A stretch of 64,000 bases of DNA from Heloderma charlesbogerti (GCA_026122225.1 JANEZZ010000973.1:84242-148241); one strand, 5' to 3'; shown: positions 34,192 to 45,594, counted from the first letter of the stretch. Numbers and translations: made by a program. Notes: generated by a model from the sequence alone, not told the origin.

Positions 34192-34655
34192 AGAATGTAA
34201 GAAGGTCCCTGCTGGATCAGACCAAGGGTCCATCTAGTCCAGCATTCTGTTCACACAGAGGCCGACCAGCTGTCCACAGGAAACCCACAAGTAAAACACG
34301 AGTGCAGCAGCACCCTCCTGCCCATGTTCCCCAGCAACTGGTGCACATAGGCTCACTGCCTCTGGTACCGGAGGTAGCACGTAGCCGTCAAGACTAGTAG
34401 CCACTGATAGTTTTTTTTCTCCAGGAATGTGTCCAACTCCCATTTAAATCCATCCAAGTTGGTGGCCATCACTATGTCTTGAGGTAGTGAATTCCTTAGC
34501 TTAAATACGCGCTGTGTGAAGAAGTCCTGCCTTTGATCTGTCCCGAATCTCCCAGCAATCATCTTCATGGCAGCACCCCATTGGGTTCTACTATTATGAG
34601 AGAGGGAGAAAAATGTCTCCCTATCCAAATTCTCCACACATCTTGTACATTTTGT
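34192..34655 (-). mobile_element. CR1 3' region, second subfamily
   Basis: A 94-codon minus-strand ORF (34353-34637) encodes NLDRETFFSLSHNSRTQWG and DFFTQRVFKLRNSLPQD, the CR1 ORF2 C-terminus. Tail GGTCCATCTAGTCCAGCATT. Confidence 0.93.
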
Positions 34656-34689
34656 ACATCTCTATGTCTAAATGTCTGTGCTTTTTTTT

Positions 34690-34781
34690 CAGACTACCCC
34701 AGAATTCATCACAAAGCTAATACTAAATAGTAGAAGACCACCACCCTTCAAGAGAAGGCCCGGGAAAACAGAATCCCTTTT
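34690..34781 (+). repeat. Direct repeat flanking AUTS2 exon 7, copy 1
   Basis: About 92 bp beginning CAGACTACCCCAGAA, similar (roughly 88% by eye) to 35523-35614. Confidence 0.85.
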
Positions 34782-34886
34782 CTCTGGGAAAGCTTCAGCT
34801 ATTGGGTGGTATAGAAATGTAATGAATAAATTAAGTAAGTAGTTAATCAACATTTCTACTTGGAAAATGCATAACAAGGGCCTCAC

Positions 34887-35361
34887 CTTAAGCTGTTGAG
34901 GCTTAAACTGCTGCTGTTATATGCAGACAACTGTTGCGCGAGGCTACGGGACGGAGGACGCAGCTGGGTGGATGGCAGGGTTTGATGCGCAGGCTGTCCA
35001 GGAGATGGCGGTCTTGGAGGCCGTTGTATTTGGGACAAAGGGCCTGTGGTGTGTTGGGCCTCTTCCGAAGCTGGCAGTTTCAGTGGGGCTTTAGACTGTG
35101 ATGAACGAGGAGGCTCTGTTGGCTGCTTTGCAGCAGTGTTTGGAGAACGTGCCTCTGATACTGATTCCGAATGAAGTGAGATCAAAGGGTGAGATTCCTG
35201 AGGACAAAGGTCTTGAGGCACGACAGCATCAAGCGAAGGGTCTTTACCGCTGTCCTGGCTCTTCTCTTGACTCCGTTCTAGTCCTGATATTTTGGGAACC
35301 ACCAACGTCCTGGCATCTTGGTCTTCATTTTCCGTTAATGTACCAACCGCTAAGTCTGTAT
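34887..35361 (-). CDS. AUTS2: AUTS2 internal coding exon (about exon 7; proline-rich region 1)
   Basis: AUTS2 is a nuclear chromatin regulator that joins a variant PRC1 complex (PCGF3/5 type) and recruits CK2 and p300; cytoplasmic roles in Rac signalling are also described. This 475-nt exon follows a polypyrimidine tract ending in CAG and stops at a GTGAGG donor. It carries 2 nt of a split Asp codon, 157 full codons and 2 nt of a split Ser codon. The start (DTDLAVGTL, then VPKISGLERSQEKSQD) and the end (LSAYNSSSLSLNSL) match AUTS2 as I remember it. The middle is a loosely conserved Pro/Ser/Gln-rich stretch with RPPRPPSPGQP, corresponding to proline-rich region 1. The phase joins exactly to the next exon at 32591. 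An open frame runs upstream to 35464, but the in-frame Met there is intronic. FBRSL1 is a paralogue, but these anchor motifs fit AUTS2 better. Confidence 0.95.
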
Positions 35362-35522
35362 CTGGAAATAAGAAGCAGACCCAAAAGATGGTTACAACAT
35401 GGCAACGTGCACACAACAATGTAAACTTCCTTTCTCCCAGGTAAGTACAGGAGACAGATTGCATGACCGCTATACAACCTATTACAACAGCAATGCATAC
35501 AACCCAATAACCAAACCAAATT

Positions 35523-35614
35523 CAGACTACCCCAGAAATCATCAGAAAGCTAACACTAAATGCTAGAAGACCTACACCCTTCAAGAGAAAACCTAGGAAA
35601 ACAGAATCCCATTT
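35523..35614 (+). repeat. Direct repeat flanking AUTS2 exon 7, copy 2
   Basis: Same orientation as 34690-34781 and 833 bp apart. The exon lies between them. Confidence 0.85.
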
Positions 35615-36040
35615 GAAAAGAAATTTTTCTTTCTTTTCAAAGGCATTTGAAAAGGAGGCCTCAACACCAAAAAGGGTCTATATCCCAGTTGTCTCCTGCA
35701 CAACCTCTGGATCTAGGGACACTGAGACCAGAGCAGGGCTTCTGCTGCAGACCCAAGGGAACAGGAACAGGGAGAAGAGTGTCCTTCAAATGCCAATGAA
35801 CTACCTTCCCCCATTTATGCATAACTCCTTGTCAAACACATGCAACTCTGGACAGACTGATGATGAATAGATTTTTAAAAATACTTTACACTCAGCAACT
35901 GCTTTAGGGGAAGGGCCCTAGTTCAGTGGTAGAGCAACAGAAGGAGTGCAACCCCATCCAGAATAGTCACTGAGCCTATCTCCCAGACTCAGGAACCACT
36001 CACCCACAGGGCTTCCATCTTGTCAGATTATTGGCCCTCA
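35615..36040. other. Intronic stretch with a SINE A-box remnant
   Basis: 35925-35965 has CTAGTTCAGTGGTAGAGC, a tRNA-like A box of the TAGCTCAGTGG SINE family. Otherwise nothing recognised. Confidence 0.45.
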
Positions 36041-36905
36041 TCCAGCTCATTTCTGAGTTTAGGCATTGATCCAGGACTTGCACAGCCTCACCTGATTCAG
36101 ATATCACAGGGAGACATAGCTGTGTGTCATCAGCATCCTGATGGCTCCTGGCTCCAAAATCTCCTAATGATTGCTCCCAGAGGCTTCACATAGATGTTAA
36201 ACAAGATTGAGGACAAGATGGTACCCTGCGGCACCCCATAGCTAAATCGCCAAGGGGCTGTAAAATGGTTGCCCAATGTTATTCTCTGGAATCAGCCCCG
36301 CAGGTAGCACTGGAACCACTGTAACACAGTGCCTCCAATACCCATCCCACGGAGTCGATCCAGGAGGATACCATGGTCGATGGTATCAAAACCCAATGAG
36401 AGATGGAGCAGAATTAACAGGGTTGCACTCCCCCTGTCCCACTCTCGATAAAGGTCATCTATCAGGGTGACCAAGGCTGATTCAGTTTTGTAACCAGATC
36501 GAAACCCAGACTGGAATGGGTCTAGATAATCAGTATCCTCCAAGAGTGCCTGCAGTTGGTCCACCATGACCCTCTCCAGAACCTTCCCTCAAAAAGGGGT
36601 ATTTGCAACTGGGTGGTAGTTGTCTAATACCATTGGGTCCAGAGTGCTTCTTTAGGAGTGGTCACACTATTGCCTCCTTAAGGACAGTGGGGACCACCCC
36701 TTCCCACAGGGAAGAATGTATCACTCCTTGGACCCACTCAGTCATACCTCATCGGCTAGCTTTTATTTGCCAGGAGGGCAGAAAGCGAGAGGGCACATGG
36801 TTGGTGGCATAGCTGCAAGCACCTTGTCCACATCATCAGGCTGCAGCAATGCCATTGCAATTTGTGAACAATTTATTGAAAGTTTCCTTTGGAGATAGCA
36901 TACAT
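36040..36905 (-). mobile_element. L2 LINE, RT domain (decayed)
   Basis: A 91-codon ORF (36567-36292) encodes DPFQSGFRSGYKTESALVTL and FDTIDHGILLDRL. Past a stop the frame continues with GVPQGTILSSILFNIY. These are L2 RT motifs in order. No intact active element. Confidence 0.92.
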
Positions 36906-37239
36906 CTTTGTTTTGTTTTGTTTTCCCTGGTAAGTGACTTCAGTACCCTGTGATGTTACCGCCCAAAATTTGATGTCATGGAAGAATCACAAAACAGCAC
37001 AAAACTGCCACGGATTTGGATGGGAGATGACAATGTGGTCTTTTTTTCACATTCACCAGGAAAACATCCCCCCCCCCCAGTATGCCATTCTCACTCTTGA
37101 GGCGACAGCACAAAACTTGGGGTTTGTGGCACAAAGCTGCACAAAGCTAGCACAAAACTTTGGCAAAGGTTTGGAAAAAATCTGAAAATGCAAACTTTTT
37201 AGGGTTCACCAGGACCCCTCCTCTGGATATGCCAATGGG

Positions 37240-37385
37240 GTGGGGCACCTGTGACTCTCCAGATGTTGTAGGGCTACAACACTAATCATCCCTGTCCATT
37301 GACCATGTTAAATGGGGCTGATGGGCATTGGAGCCCAGCAACATCTGGCAGGCTAGAGGTTCCCCACTCTTGGATGAAAATACAA
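37240..37385. repeat. Palindromic short repeat (CCAGATGTTGTAGG type)
   Basis: TCTCCAGATGTTGTAGGGC and the inverse half CAGCAACATCTGGCAGGC. Confidence 0.65.
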
Positions 37386-37436
37386 GGAAGTATGGTTGTC
37401 CCCAGTTGGGTCCTATTTGCATTTTGAACATATGAA

Positions 37437-37468
37437 AACCACCACCACCACCACCACCACCACCACCG
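37437..37468. repeat. (CAC)n microsatellite
   Basis: About ten CAC units, giving a poly-Trp artefact on the minus strand. Confidence 0.97.
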
Positions 37469-37559
37469 AACTAGGAGCAGAAGAAACTCTATGGAGACAC
37501 ACCAGTAGAAGTTAGAAGGGTGCTCATAAGGTAAAGGTCCATCTAGTCCAGATTCTTTC

Positions 37560-38029
37560 TCCCGCCCCCACCACCCCAACAGTGGCCATCCACATGTCTC
37601 CAAGAAACCATACAGTAGGACATGGAGATGATACTCCTCTCCCTCTGTTTCTTCCCTCTCCAGCTACTGCTGTTTAGTGGCATGCCATCTTTCAACTTCA
37701 AGGTTTCAAGTAGCCATTACAGTCAATAGCTGTTGGTACTAGATCTGTGCATCCTAAATTATGTAACTGTCATGTTAAAGGTTGCCCAAGCTATTATTGT
37801 TGATTATTGATCAATTCAATCAAGACCCACCCTGTGAGTTGCACACTCAGGTTTTACAAGTCCATTACTGAAACAGTAGTCAGGTACCTCCATCATGCCT
37901 AGGTACACCTTCAGCTGAGAGTGTCCCTTCCTCCTGCTACCAACTGCTGGGCCCATCGCAGAAAAAGGAAACAGCAGGTGCATGACTCACTGAACTTTGT
38001 AACATAGAACTTGTGCTTCAGTTTTGTTT
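37560..38029. other. Intronic stretch with no recognised feature
   Basis: Nothing recognised. Confidence 0.35.
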
Positions 38030-38205
38030 TGTTTTTCCTCCTCCCTCCCAGTCCCTTTTCCTTGTGTGTCGTGTGTCTTTTTGGTTAACAAATCTGAGGG
38101 CAGAGACTAGCTAATTATTGATTTTTGCAAGCCACTCTGAGAGACTTTTTGGCTGAAGATGTTTTCAATAAAAAAAAATGCTTTCAATAAATATATATTT
38201 ACCCA
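38030..38205 (+). mobile_element. LINE-type 3' tail
   Basis: Related to the end of 11018-11468 (CCTTGTGTGTCG; AAGCCACTCTGAGAG; AATAAA). Confidence 0.55.
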
Positions 38206-38279
38206 AGTAATCCTGGCATAATCCATAAGCAGGAACTAATATCAGGATTGTTAAAGAAGAATGTGCACAGATAAGGCTG

Positions 38280-38760
38280 CAGTTAATTGGCTGAAGCAAA
38301 CGGTTTGGGACCAAGTTACTTGAATAACTGCCTTTACCCATATCAGCCTGCCCACACTTTAAGATCAAAACAGAGGCCCTTCTCAGTTGCCCACCCGTGA
38401 GAGCAGACAGGTGGGTGAACACACGTGAAAGGGCCTTCTCTGCAGTGGCCCCACACCTTTGGAACAAGCTGCTTTTGGAGGTCCACCATGCTCTGTCATT
38501 GCAGACTTTTAAGAAGGTCTTGAAAATGTATTATTTTACCTTGGCCTTCTCTTGATATGACTGCTACTGTTGCTGCTGTTAACATCATTGTTAGTTTTAT
38601 TGTTGGTTTTAATTGTTGGCTTTTATTGTTTTTATGTTTTTAACATTTTTAATATTTTAACTGTTTTATGTATGTTATTGTTGTAAGCTGCCTTGGGAGG
38701 GCTTCTGCCCTGAAAGACAACCAAGACATATTTTAAATAACTAAATAAATTAAATAAGCA
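38280..38760 (+). mobile_element. L2 LINE 3' end
   Basis: ORF2 C-terminus remnant (GAAAGGGCCTTCTCTGCAGT, CTTTGGAACAAGCTGC), TTGTAAGCTGCCTTGGGAGG and an (AAATA)n tail. Confidence 0.85.
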
Positions 38761-38849
38761 GAGGCAGGCAAATATAAAATTACAGTGCAATGTCTACTCA
38801 GAAGTCAGCCCCACTGCGTTCAGTGGGGCTAAATCCCCATTATTTTGTT

Positions 38850-39245
38850 TCCCCAGTCCTGAATGCGAACGGGAGTGCATTTTGTCTGAAAATGTTTGCA
38901 AACTCCTGAACCCGCATTCACGTTTGCAAAATGTGTACCTGAAAAGTACACAACTTTCTCAAAGTTCGCAGTTTTCTCAAAATGCACCGATTTTGAAAAA
39001 AAAAATACACAACTTTCTCAAAACGCACAATTTTTAAATCACCCATGCTTTAGTCTATGGGGGATATTTGCACAAATTGGGGGGGGTGCACAACTTTCAT
39101 TTTCAATAGTTTTATGCAATTCTCCCATTTGCACAAAATGAACAGCAATCACAAACGTGAGCGCAAATTGAGGTGAGGAGAGCGGTGAGCTGATATTCAG
39201 AGTACTGTGATGAATTCAAACATCGCTCATTCACCCATCCCTAGT
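38850..39245 (+). mobile_element. hAT-like MITE (TAGGGATG group), 3' end clear
   Basis: Interior with repeated CACAACTTTCTCAAA and TTTGCAAA, ending TCATTCACCCATCCCTA. The 5' terminus is diverged. Confidence 0.5.
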
Positions 39246-39669
39246 ACAGGATTGTGCTCTTGTAGCACAACCCTATGGATGTCTGCCAAGTAATAAGTTC
39301 CTTTTAGCTCAATGGGACTTACTCCCAGGTAAAGATGTATGAACCACCCAACGTCCAGTCGGGGGGGAGTGTTGCAGGGGAAATATGCCCCCCTTGGGGG
39401 TCAGTGTATTTCCTCTCAGCACATAGTGCATCTTCCAGATTCCATGCAGCTTTTTTTCTCTTTAAACAGGGCAAGATATGCCAACTACGGCCACAATGAG
39501 TGTACCTTGGGCAAAGTATGGCTTTAAATGTCATCACCACCACCATGATAGATCGAATTCTGCTAGGTACAGATTCTGTTGCAAGTAACTGGATGTGCCC
39601 TTCCTATTTTCAGCTCCTTCCTGCTGGGTTATTTAAACTTTAACAGGGAAATTCAGTTAAGTTCCTGTA

Positions 39670-40393
39670 ACTTGAAATGCGAGGTGCAGGCACAAGTGAG
39701 AGGTTGCGGGAGCCAAGCTGAGGCACTCAGCCCATTTGGCTCAACGTCAGCAGCTGCGCCCCGAGGCCCCACGGGAAAGGGGGAGAATTTCCCCTCCTAC
39801 TCCTTAAGTTCAGAGAGTTGCTGCGCTTTTCTCCAAATGGAGACCAACTGATGTCCAAACCCTTAGAAACCCCTGGTAGGATGTTCCTTTGTATTTCCTC
39901 AGAGTCTCAGGCAGTTAGCATCTGTAAGCCTCATTAGGTTGAATGGAAATAAAGCTTTGGAAAGCAGCCCTTTTGTCTGACTGTTGTTTCTGGCTATTGG
40001 AGGGCTCAGAAGACTACAGGGGCATTCCTGACAGCTTGGTCTCCGTTTAGAGAAAAGTGCGGCAACTCTCTGAACTTAAGGAGTAGGAGAGGTAATTCTC
40101 TCCCTTTTCCGTGGGGCCTCGGGGCGCAGCTGCTGACATCGAGCCAAACGGGCTGAGTGCCTCAGCACGGCTCCCGCAACCTCTCACTTGTGCCTGCGCC
40201 TCGCATCTAAAAGCTCAAGTTGTCCCTCCCTTTCCAAGCCAGGGTCAGTATCACTCCCAGGAATGTGAGCAGGGGGGCGCTCCCCCTCCAGCTGTGCCTC
40301 TGAAACCTGAGAGGGTTCCTCTCCGACAGACTCTATCTCCTCCTCAGAATCAGAGCTACTTTGGGACTCTGTGGGCTCAGTTCCAACCCTGAC
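39670..40393. mobile_element. Two LTR fragments in inverted arrangement
   Basis: About 165-bp arms (39678-39845 and 40040-40207) are inverse copies (GCGAGGTGCAGGCACAAGTG; CACTTGTGCCTGCGCCTCGC). The plus-oriented part runs on through GGAAATAAAGCTTTGG to CATTCCTGACA (40033). The minus-oriented part runs from CGTCAGGGTTGGAACTGAG (40393) inward. Its family matches 51540-52013. Confidence 0.7.
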
Positions 40394-40766
40394 GCCATCT
40401 AAGCAAGGAGTGAGCAACACACGAGGTCCCTTTCCCCCAAATGCGGCCACTGCCGAATTTCTTGCCCCAGTGGTGGCAGCAGGAAAACCCAATGGTTTCC
40501 CTTGGGAACAAGGTACATGGGAAGCATGTGCCTTATTTGCAAGCGTAATCACACTCCCAGAATTGCACCACCCAGAGGTGGTTTCAGTTCAGAAGTTTCC
40601 ATTTTGCTTAAAAACAGTATGAGTGTGGCCAATCTGCCATGCTGGCAGCAAGCGTGTGGTTGAGGGAGGTGGTCCCTGGGGATTGGCCAACCCTTGATCT
40701 AAGATAAACACACAGAAAGAGAGTTCATGGCCCTGCTCACCCATTACAGTCATCTAACCCCTCTGA

Positions 40767-41396
40767 TAGTGTCACAGAATCATAGAATAGTAGGGCTGGA
40801 AGGGGCCTATAAGGCCATCGAGTCCACTCCCCTGCTCAATGCAGGAGTCCAAGTCAAAGCATCCCTGATAGGTGGCTGTCCAGCTTCATAGAATCATAGA
40901 ATCGTAGGGCTGAAAGGGGTCTATAAGATCATCGAGTCCAACCCCCTGCTCGATGCAGTAGTCCAAGTCAAAGCATCCCTGACAGGTGGCTGTCCAGCTT
41001 CATAGAATCATAGAATCGTAGGGCTGAAAGGGGTCTATAAGATCATCGAGTCCAACCCCCTGCTCAATGCAGGAGTCCAAGTCAAAGCATCCCTGACAGG
41101 TGGCTGTCCAGCTTCATAGAATCATAGAATCGTAGGGCTGAAAGGGGTCTATAAGATCATCGAGTCCAACCCCCTGCTCATTGCAGGAGTCCAAGTCAAA
41201 GCATCCCTGACAGGTGGCTGTCCAGCTTCATCGAATCATAGAATAGTAGGGCTGGAAGGGGCCTATAAGACCATCTAGTCCAACCCCCTGCTCAATGCAG
41301 GAATCCAAGTCAAAGCATCCCTGGCAGATGCCTGTCCAGCTTCACAGAATAGTAGGGTTGGGAGGGGCCTATAAGACCATGGAGTCCAACCCCTGG
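40767..41396 (-). repeat. 114-bp tandem array made of CR1 tails
   Basis: CAGCTTCATAGAATCATAG-type junctions recur at 40881, 40995, 41109, 41223 and 41337, exactly 114 nt each. Five full units and a partial sixth. Each unit is the terminal part of a CR1 3' UTR. Confidence 0.95.
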
Positions 41397-41404
41397 ACTA
41401 CAGG

Positions 41405-41740
41405 GGTAGGACTCGATTTTGGACTACAACTCCCATTAGCCCCACCCAGCAGGGGCAATGCTCAGGGAAGATGCGAGCTGTCATGCAAAACATCTGGAGG
41501 GCACAAAGTTGCCCACCCTTAGTGTAGACGGAGCCATACCTTGCCCTCTGCAAACACAGGGTCCCTGTTTGCCTAGAGAACATTCTGCATGCATACAACA
41601 GTACAAGCCAGGTACTCTACACTAGCATTCTCTGTTGCGGTGCCCTCCAGATGTTTTGGACTATGACTCCCATCATCCTTAGACATTGGCCATGCTGACT
41701 GGGGCCAATGGAATTTGTAGTCCAAAGTATCGTAATAGCA
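41405..41740. repeat. Two palindromic short repeats (GGACTACAACTCCCAT type)
   Basis: One at 41405-41520, another at 41639-41740. Both contain ACTCCCAT and CCAGATGTTTTG or its inverse. Confidence 0.6.
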
Positions 41741-41999
41741 CATGTGTGTAAGTTGGGGGCGGCGGGGGGGAGAGTCTGCTGCCATGGTGCCACTCTGCCC
41801 CAACTTAGACTCATTTTAGCCCTTTTCAGCATCTTGAAAGTCAGACCATTTGTCCACGTAGCCCAGTACTGTCTACCACTCCAAGCCAGCAGTGGCTTGC
41901 CAAGACCTTTCCCAGCTTTGCTAAATGAACTCCTTGGACTCAACTTCCCTGGATTTGAACTTCAGCTCTTTTGCATGTGAAGCATGTGAGGCATGCGCC

Positions 42000-42950
42000 T
42001 GACTGTGTGCGCTATCAAGGTGTCCCATTTGGCCATCGTCGGGAACCATAATTTTGATAGATTAATTCCAAGTTTATAATAATCACATCTAACACAACAC
42101 TCAGATGCTTCCCTCCTCCAGGATGGGAAATGAGATTGCAGGTTCTAAGTGCGCTGAGAATGCCATAGAAGGACAACACCTATTAGCTCTGCTTGCTGAC
42201 ATCCTGAGAGCCTCTACTGAAATGCAAACATTCAACCACCTCCCATCAATTATAGTAATAAAATATTGTGTTTTTCGTCTTTCTGCCAAGTTCTGGTCTA
42301 CAAAAATCTAGTTCCCCGGTGTGCAAATCCTTCCAAGAACATAAGACCCCTCTGTTGTTTCCTCTTTGAATTTGTTCAGCTGTCATTTGGGATAGACAGT
42401 AAATGCATAGTATGAGTTTAAGCTTCTAACTCTTTGTGACACTCCATGGAGGGAGAGGCCAGAAAGAAGGACATAAACCATGCTCGTTGTGGACAGATAT
42501 ATATTTTAAACAGCTGGTTTCCTAACCATAGGAGACTCATTTATTCATTTGTATATAAACAAGCTGCGTCATTAAATCAAAAAGTGGTACTTCAAGAACA
42601 AAACAACACAGCAGCTAATTCTAGAAGTTATGATGGGAAGAAAAAAGACCGCACATTAAAGCAGCAACTGGAACAAAAGAAAGTATTCAGAGACTGTATA
42701 TTTGCATTTTCTGAAATAACTTCCTCCAAACTGAGAGAAAGAAAGCAATTAGATATTTTTATATGGGGAAGATGCTTTGTGATAGCAGAGAACAAACCAG
42801 CAGAGCTCTTTAGTGTGCAAAATCCTCTAATACACACACACACACACACACTCATTCATTCATAATTGGAAACACCAAAAAGAGAAAGCAAAGTGGACAA
42901 CCAATAGGCAAGAAGGGCTACCTCAAAATGTATCAAATACAAAGTTGGAC
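42000..42950. other. Mostly repeat-free intronic stretch
   Basis: A 139-codon plus-strand ORF (42446-42865) here has no recognisable domain and ends in a (CA)n run (42831-42852). I treat it as chance. Confidence 0.4.
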
Positions 42951-42951
42951 A

Positions 42952-43272
42952 GAATCACAGAATCACTGAATAGTGGGGTTGGAAGGGACCTATAAGACCA
43001 TCGAGTCCAACCCTCTGCTCAGTGCAGGAATCTAAGTCAAAGCATCCCTGACAGATGGCTGTCCAGCTTCACGTTGAAAGCCTCCAGTGTGGGAGAGCCC
43101 ACCACCTCCCCAGGTCATTGGTTCCATTGTCGAATTGCTCTAACAGTCAGGAAGTTTTTCCTGATGTTCAGCCGTAATCTGGCTTCCTGTCACTTGAGCC
43201 CATTATTCCGTGTCCTGCATTCTGGGATGATCGAGAAGAGATCCTGACCTTCCTCTCTGTGACAACCTCTGA
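42952..43272 (-). mobile_element. CR1 3' end
   Basis: ACAGAATCACTGAATAGTGG, then GTCAGGAAGTTTTTCCTG, ending at TCTGTGACAACCTCT. Confidence 0.93.
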
Positions 43273-43472
43273 TTCAATCCAAAGCAGCTTCTTATGTTCA
43301 CCTTCCACTAGAACCATTTGCATCTGATCTATAATTTCTGCCCTGGCATATAAGAAGTCCATCTCCTGCAGAGTTAGTTGTTTTGCTTTTCTCTTTCAGG
43401 GCTGAACCAGTTCTCTCACGAATCCAAGAAAACCAGAAAAGGGTCATCCTTCCTTCTATTGACAATATCAAG

Positions 43473-43735
43473 CCTCCTTATGGTGCACCTTGTCTCCAGG
43501 CCCAAGATCAATATTTAAACATGTACATGTACATGTGTGTCTTGGAGTGGATGCGTGATGGGGGACATGTAGTAACGAGCACCATAGCAAGGCATGATGG
43601 GAACAGTCTGCAATAGGTATCCTGGGAAATAATGGCTTTTTTATTATTTCAAATCCTTTGTATTGTATATGTGTAACTGATGGACATGTTTAAATATTGA
43701 TCTTGGGCCTGGAGACAAGGTGCACCATAAGGAGG
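43473..43735. repeat. Perfect 52-bp inverted repeat with 159-bp spacer
   Basis: 43473-43524 and 43684-43735 are exact reverse complements (CCTCCTTATGGTGCACC at the outer ends, TATTTAAACATGT at the inner). The spacer starts with ACATGTACATG. Confidence 0.97.
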
Positions 43736-44099
43736 TTGCCCTTTGCACTTAGACTAAGAGGCTATTAGCCATTAAGCACAGACTATGTCTTGAATCCAAG
43801 AATATAAGCTGTTGTTACAAAATATGTGAGATAATATATGATTTTGATCCAGAATGGAGGAGCTGATCAGAGGATAAGGAGAATAATGGCTACTACTCAT
43901 GATGGCTATATATCACCTCTCGCGTTAGAGGTATACCAGTTCCTAGGGAACATTGGCGAGAGTTTGTGTATGCATACCAGTATTTACATATTTTTGGTGT
44001 ATGTAATTGTGGTTGCTATGACCACAATGGTTGAGACAGCAATAAATTATGTTCTTCGTATACACCTAAAATGTATACAGTCCTCTGTGTCATATACAG
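43736..44099. other. Intronic stretch with no recognised feature
   Basis: Nothing recognised. Confidence 0.35.
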
Positions 44100-44342
44100 T
44101 CAGCGTGGTGTAGTGGTGAGAGTGTTGGACTAAGAGCCGGGAGATCTGGGTTCTAGCCCCCACTTGGCCATGGAAGCTCACCGGGTGACTTTGGGCCAGT
44201 CACAGACTCTCAGCCCATCCTACCTCACAGGGTTGTTGTTGTGAGGATAAAATGGAGAGGAGGAAGAGGATAATGGAAGCCGTCTTGAGTTCCTTGCCAG
44301 AGGAAAAAAAGGCAGGATATAAATGCAATAAATAAATAAATA
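44100..44342 (+). mobile_element. tRNA-derived SINE (GTGTAGTGGTTAGAG type)
   Basis: GTGGTGTAGTGGTGAGAGTG (A box), GGTTCTAGCCCCCACT (B box), GGGTTGTTGTTGTGAGGAT and an AATAAATAAATAAAT tail. Confidence 0.93.
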
Positions 44343-44937
44343 TAGCATAACGTCAATATTTAATTTAGTGTATTTATTTTTCCCCTCATGATGTTAAAGT
44401 CTTTTGTTATTTATTTCAGTCCCTTTATTGCAATTTACCTTAAAACACACACACACACACAAAAACTTGACTGCTTTTGGTATGTCTCTGTTCCATGTAC
44501 AAGTCTGTGATTGTATAATGAACTTTGATATTCTCCAAGGACTTGGGCAGGGGAGTTCTTTGCTGGGGTTGGTGATAGCGTTAGGTATCGCTGGCACTTG
44601 CTGAGGCACATACCAATGTAGGGAGCCCACAGTCAAGCCTGGAGCCTCCTGGCCCTGCTGCCCCCCCCTCAATGTTATCACTAAAAATTTCCCAGAATGC
44701 CTTGAAGTGACACTATGTTGGGCCCTCTCATGCACTGCAGTAAACTGAACTGGCAGCTCCCAGTCACATGTGGGAGTATTGATGCTGCTGTCCTCACTTC
44801 TGGGTATGCCTGAAGGGGTCCATCCATGTAGGAGCTCCCCAAAGCCCCTTGCTCATGGTCCACTCAACCCTGAAACCAGCCCTGTTCTCTGTCAACCCTG
44901 CTACTGGGGATGGTTTTAACACAACCCTCCTGAACCT

Positions 44938-45060
44938 GGGTCCCTCCAGATGTTTTGGACCACAACTCCCATCAGCCGCAGCTAGCATGGCCAATGGTCG
45001 AGGATGGTGGGAATTATCATCCATACCTTCTGGAGGGACTCAAGTTGGGCAAGGCTGTTT
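44938..45060. repeat. Palindromic short repeat (CCAGATGTTTTGGAC type)
   Basis: GGTCCCTCCAGATGTTTTGG and the inverse half CCTTCTGGAGGGACTC. Confidence 0.7.
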
Positions 45061-45590
45061 GGACAGAAGATGACAGGGACTGAACCTGAATGCATTCTGT
45101 TCCAGAGTTCCTAACTCTTTCCCCATCAACAATCTGATGGTTACGCTGTTGACACCCTCCGCTAAAATGATCAATATGGATTTCTCATTCGACCATGGGA
45201 GGTAGTTAAGTGCTACAGCATGAGTTCACAGTATATCCTTTCTTTTCATTCCAAAGGAAGATGAACGTTTACTGGCCATCAAGAGGCTAAATCAGTGCAA
45301 TTGATGCACTGACAGAAACTCAAAGAAAATAATCAGTGCCTTCCAGTTCATACTATTGAGTCCCCACAAGCAGCGCGAGGTGTAACGCGTGAGTTGAAAT
45401 TTTATGTAGTATCAAATTGTACAATTTTGTAGAGTTTGGGCATTTTATCCAGGTCTTTTATTTTAATAATACTTATGGAAGGTCTCTTATACTTTCGATC
45501 AGAAAAAGAAAAGAGAAGCAGAACCTAACAGTCTGGACACTGAGAGTTATCTGATATGGTGTAATGCTTTTTCTACCATGGTAAAAGATT
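45061..45590. other. Intronic stretch with no recognised feature
   Basis: Nothing recognised. Confidence 0.35.
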
Positions 45591-45594
45591 TGTT

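Larger units (their letters stand above)
32592..34886 (-). other. AUTS2: AUTS2 intron 7
   Basis: 2.3 kb, phase 2, the shortest intron in the window. It holds a CR1, a SINE and a second CR1 of opposite orientation. Confidence 0.93.

Noticed and set aside
34883..35464. A 193-codon ORF starting with Met at 35464 as a gene start
   Set aside because: The first about 34 codons lie upstream of a clear splice acceptor at 35361, so the Met is intronic. The true coding part is an internal exon.
40767..41396. CRISPR-like regular spacing
   Set aside because: The 114-bp units are repeats throughout with no unique spacers, and are plainly CR1 tails in a vertebrate intron.
42446..42865. 139-codon plus-strand ORF
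   Set aside because: No recognisable domain, no splice or promoter context, and it ends in a CA microsatellite. Chance length in an AT-rich intron.
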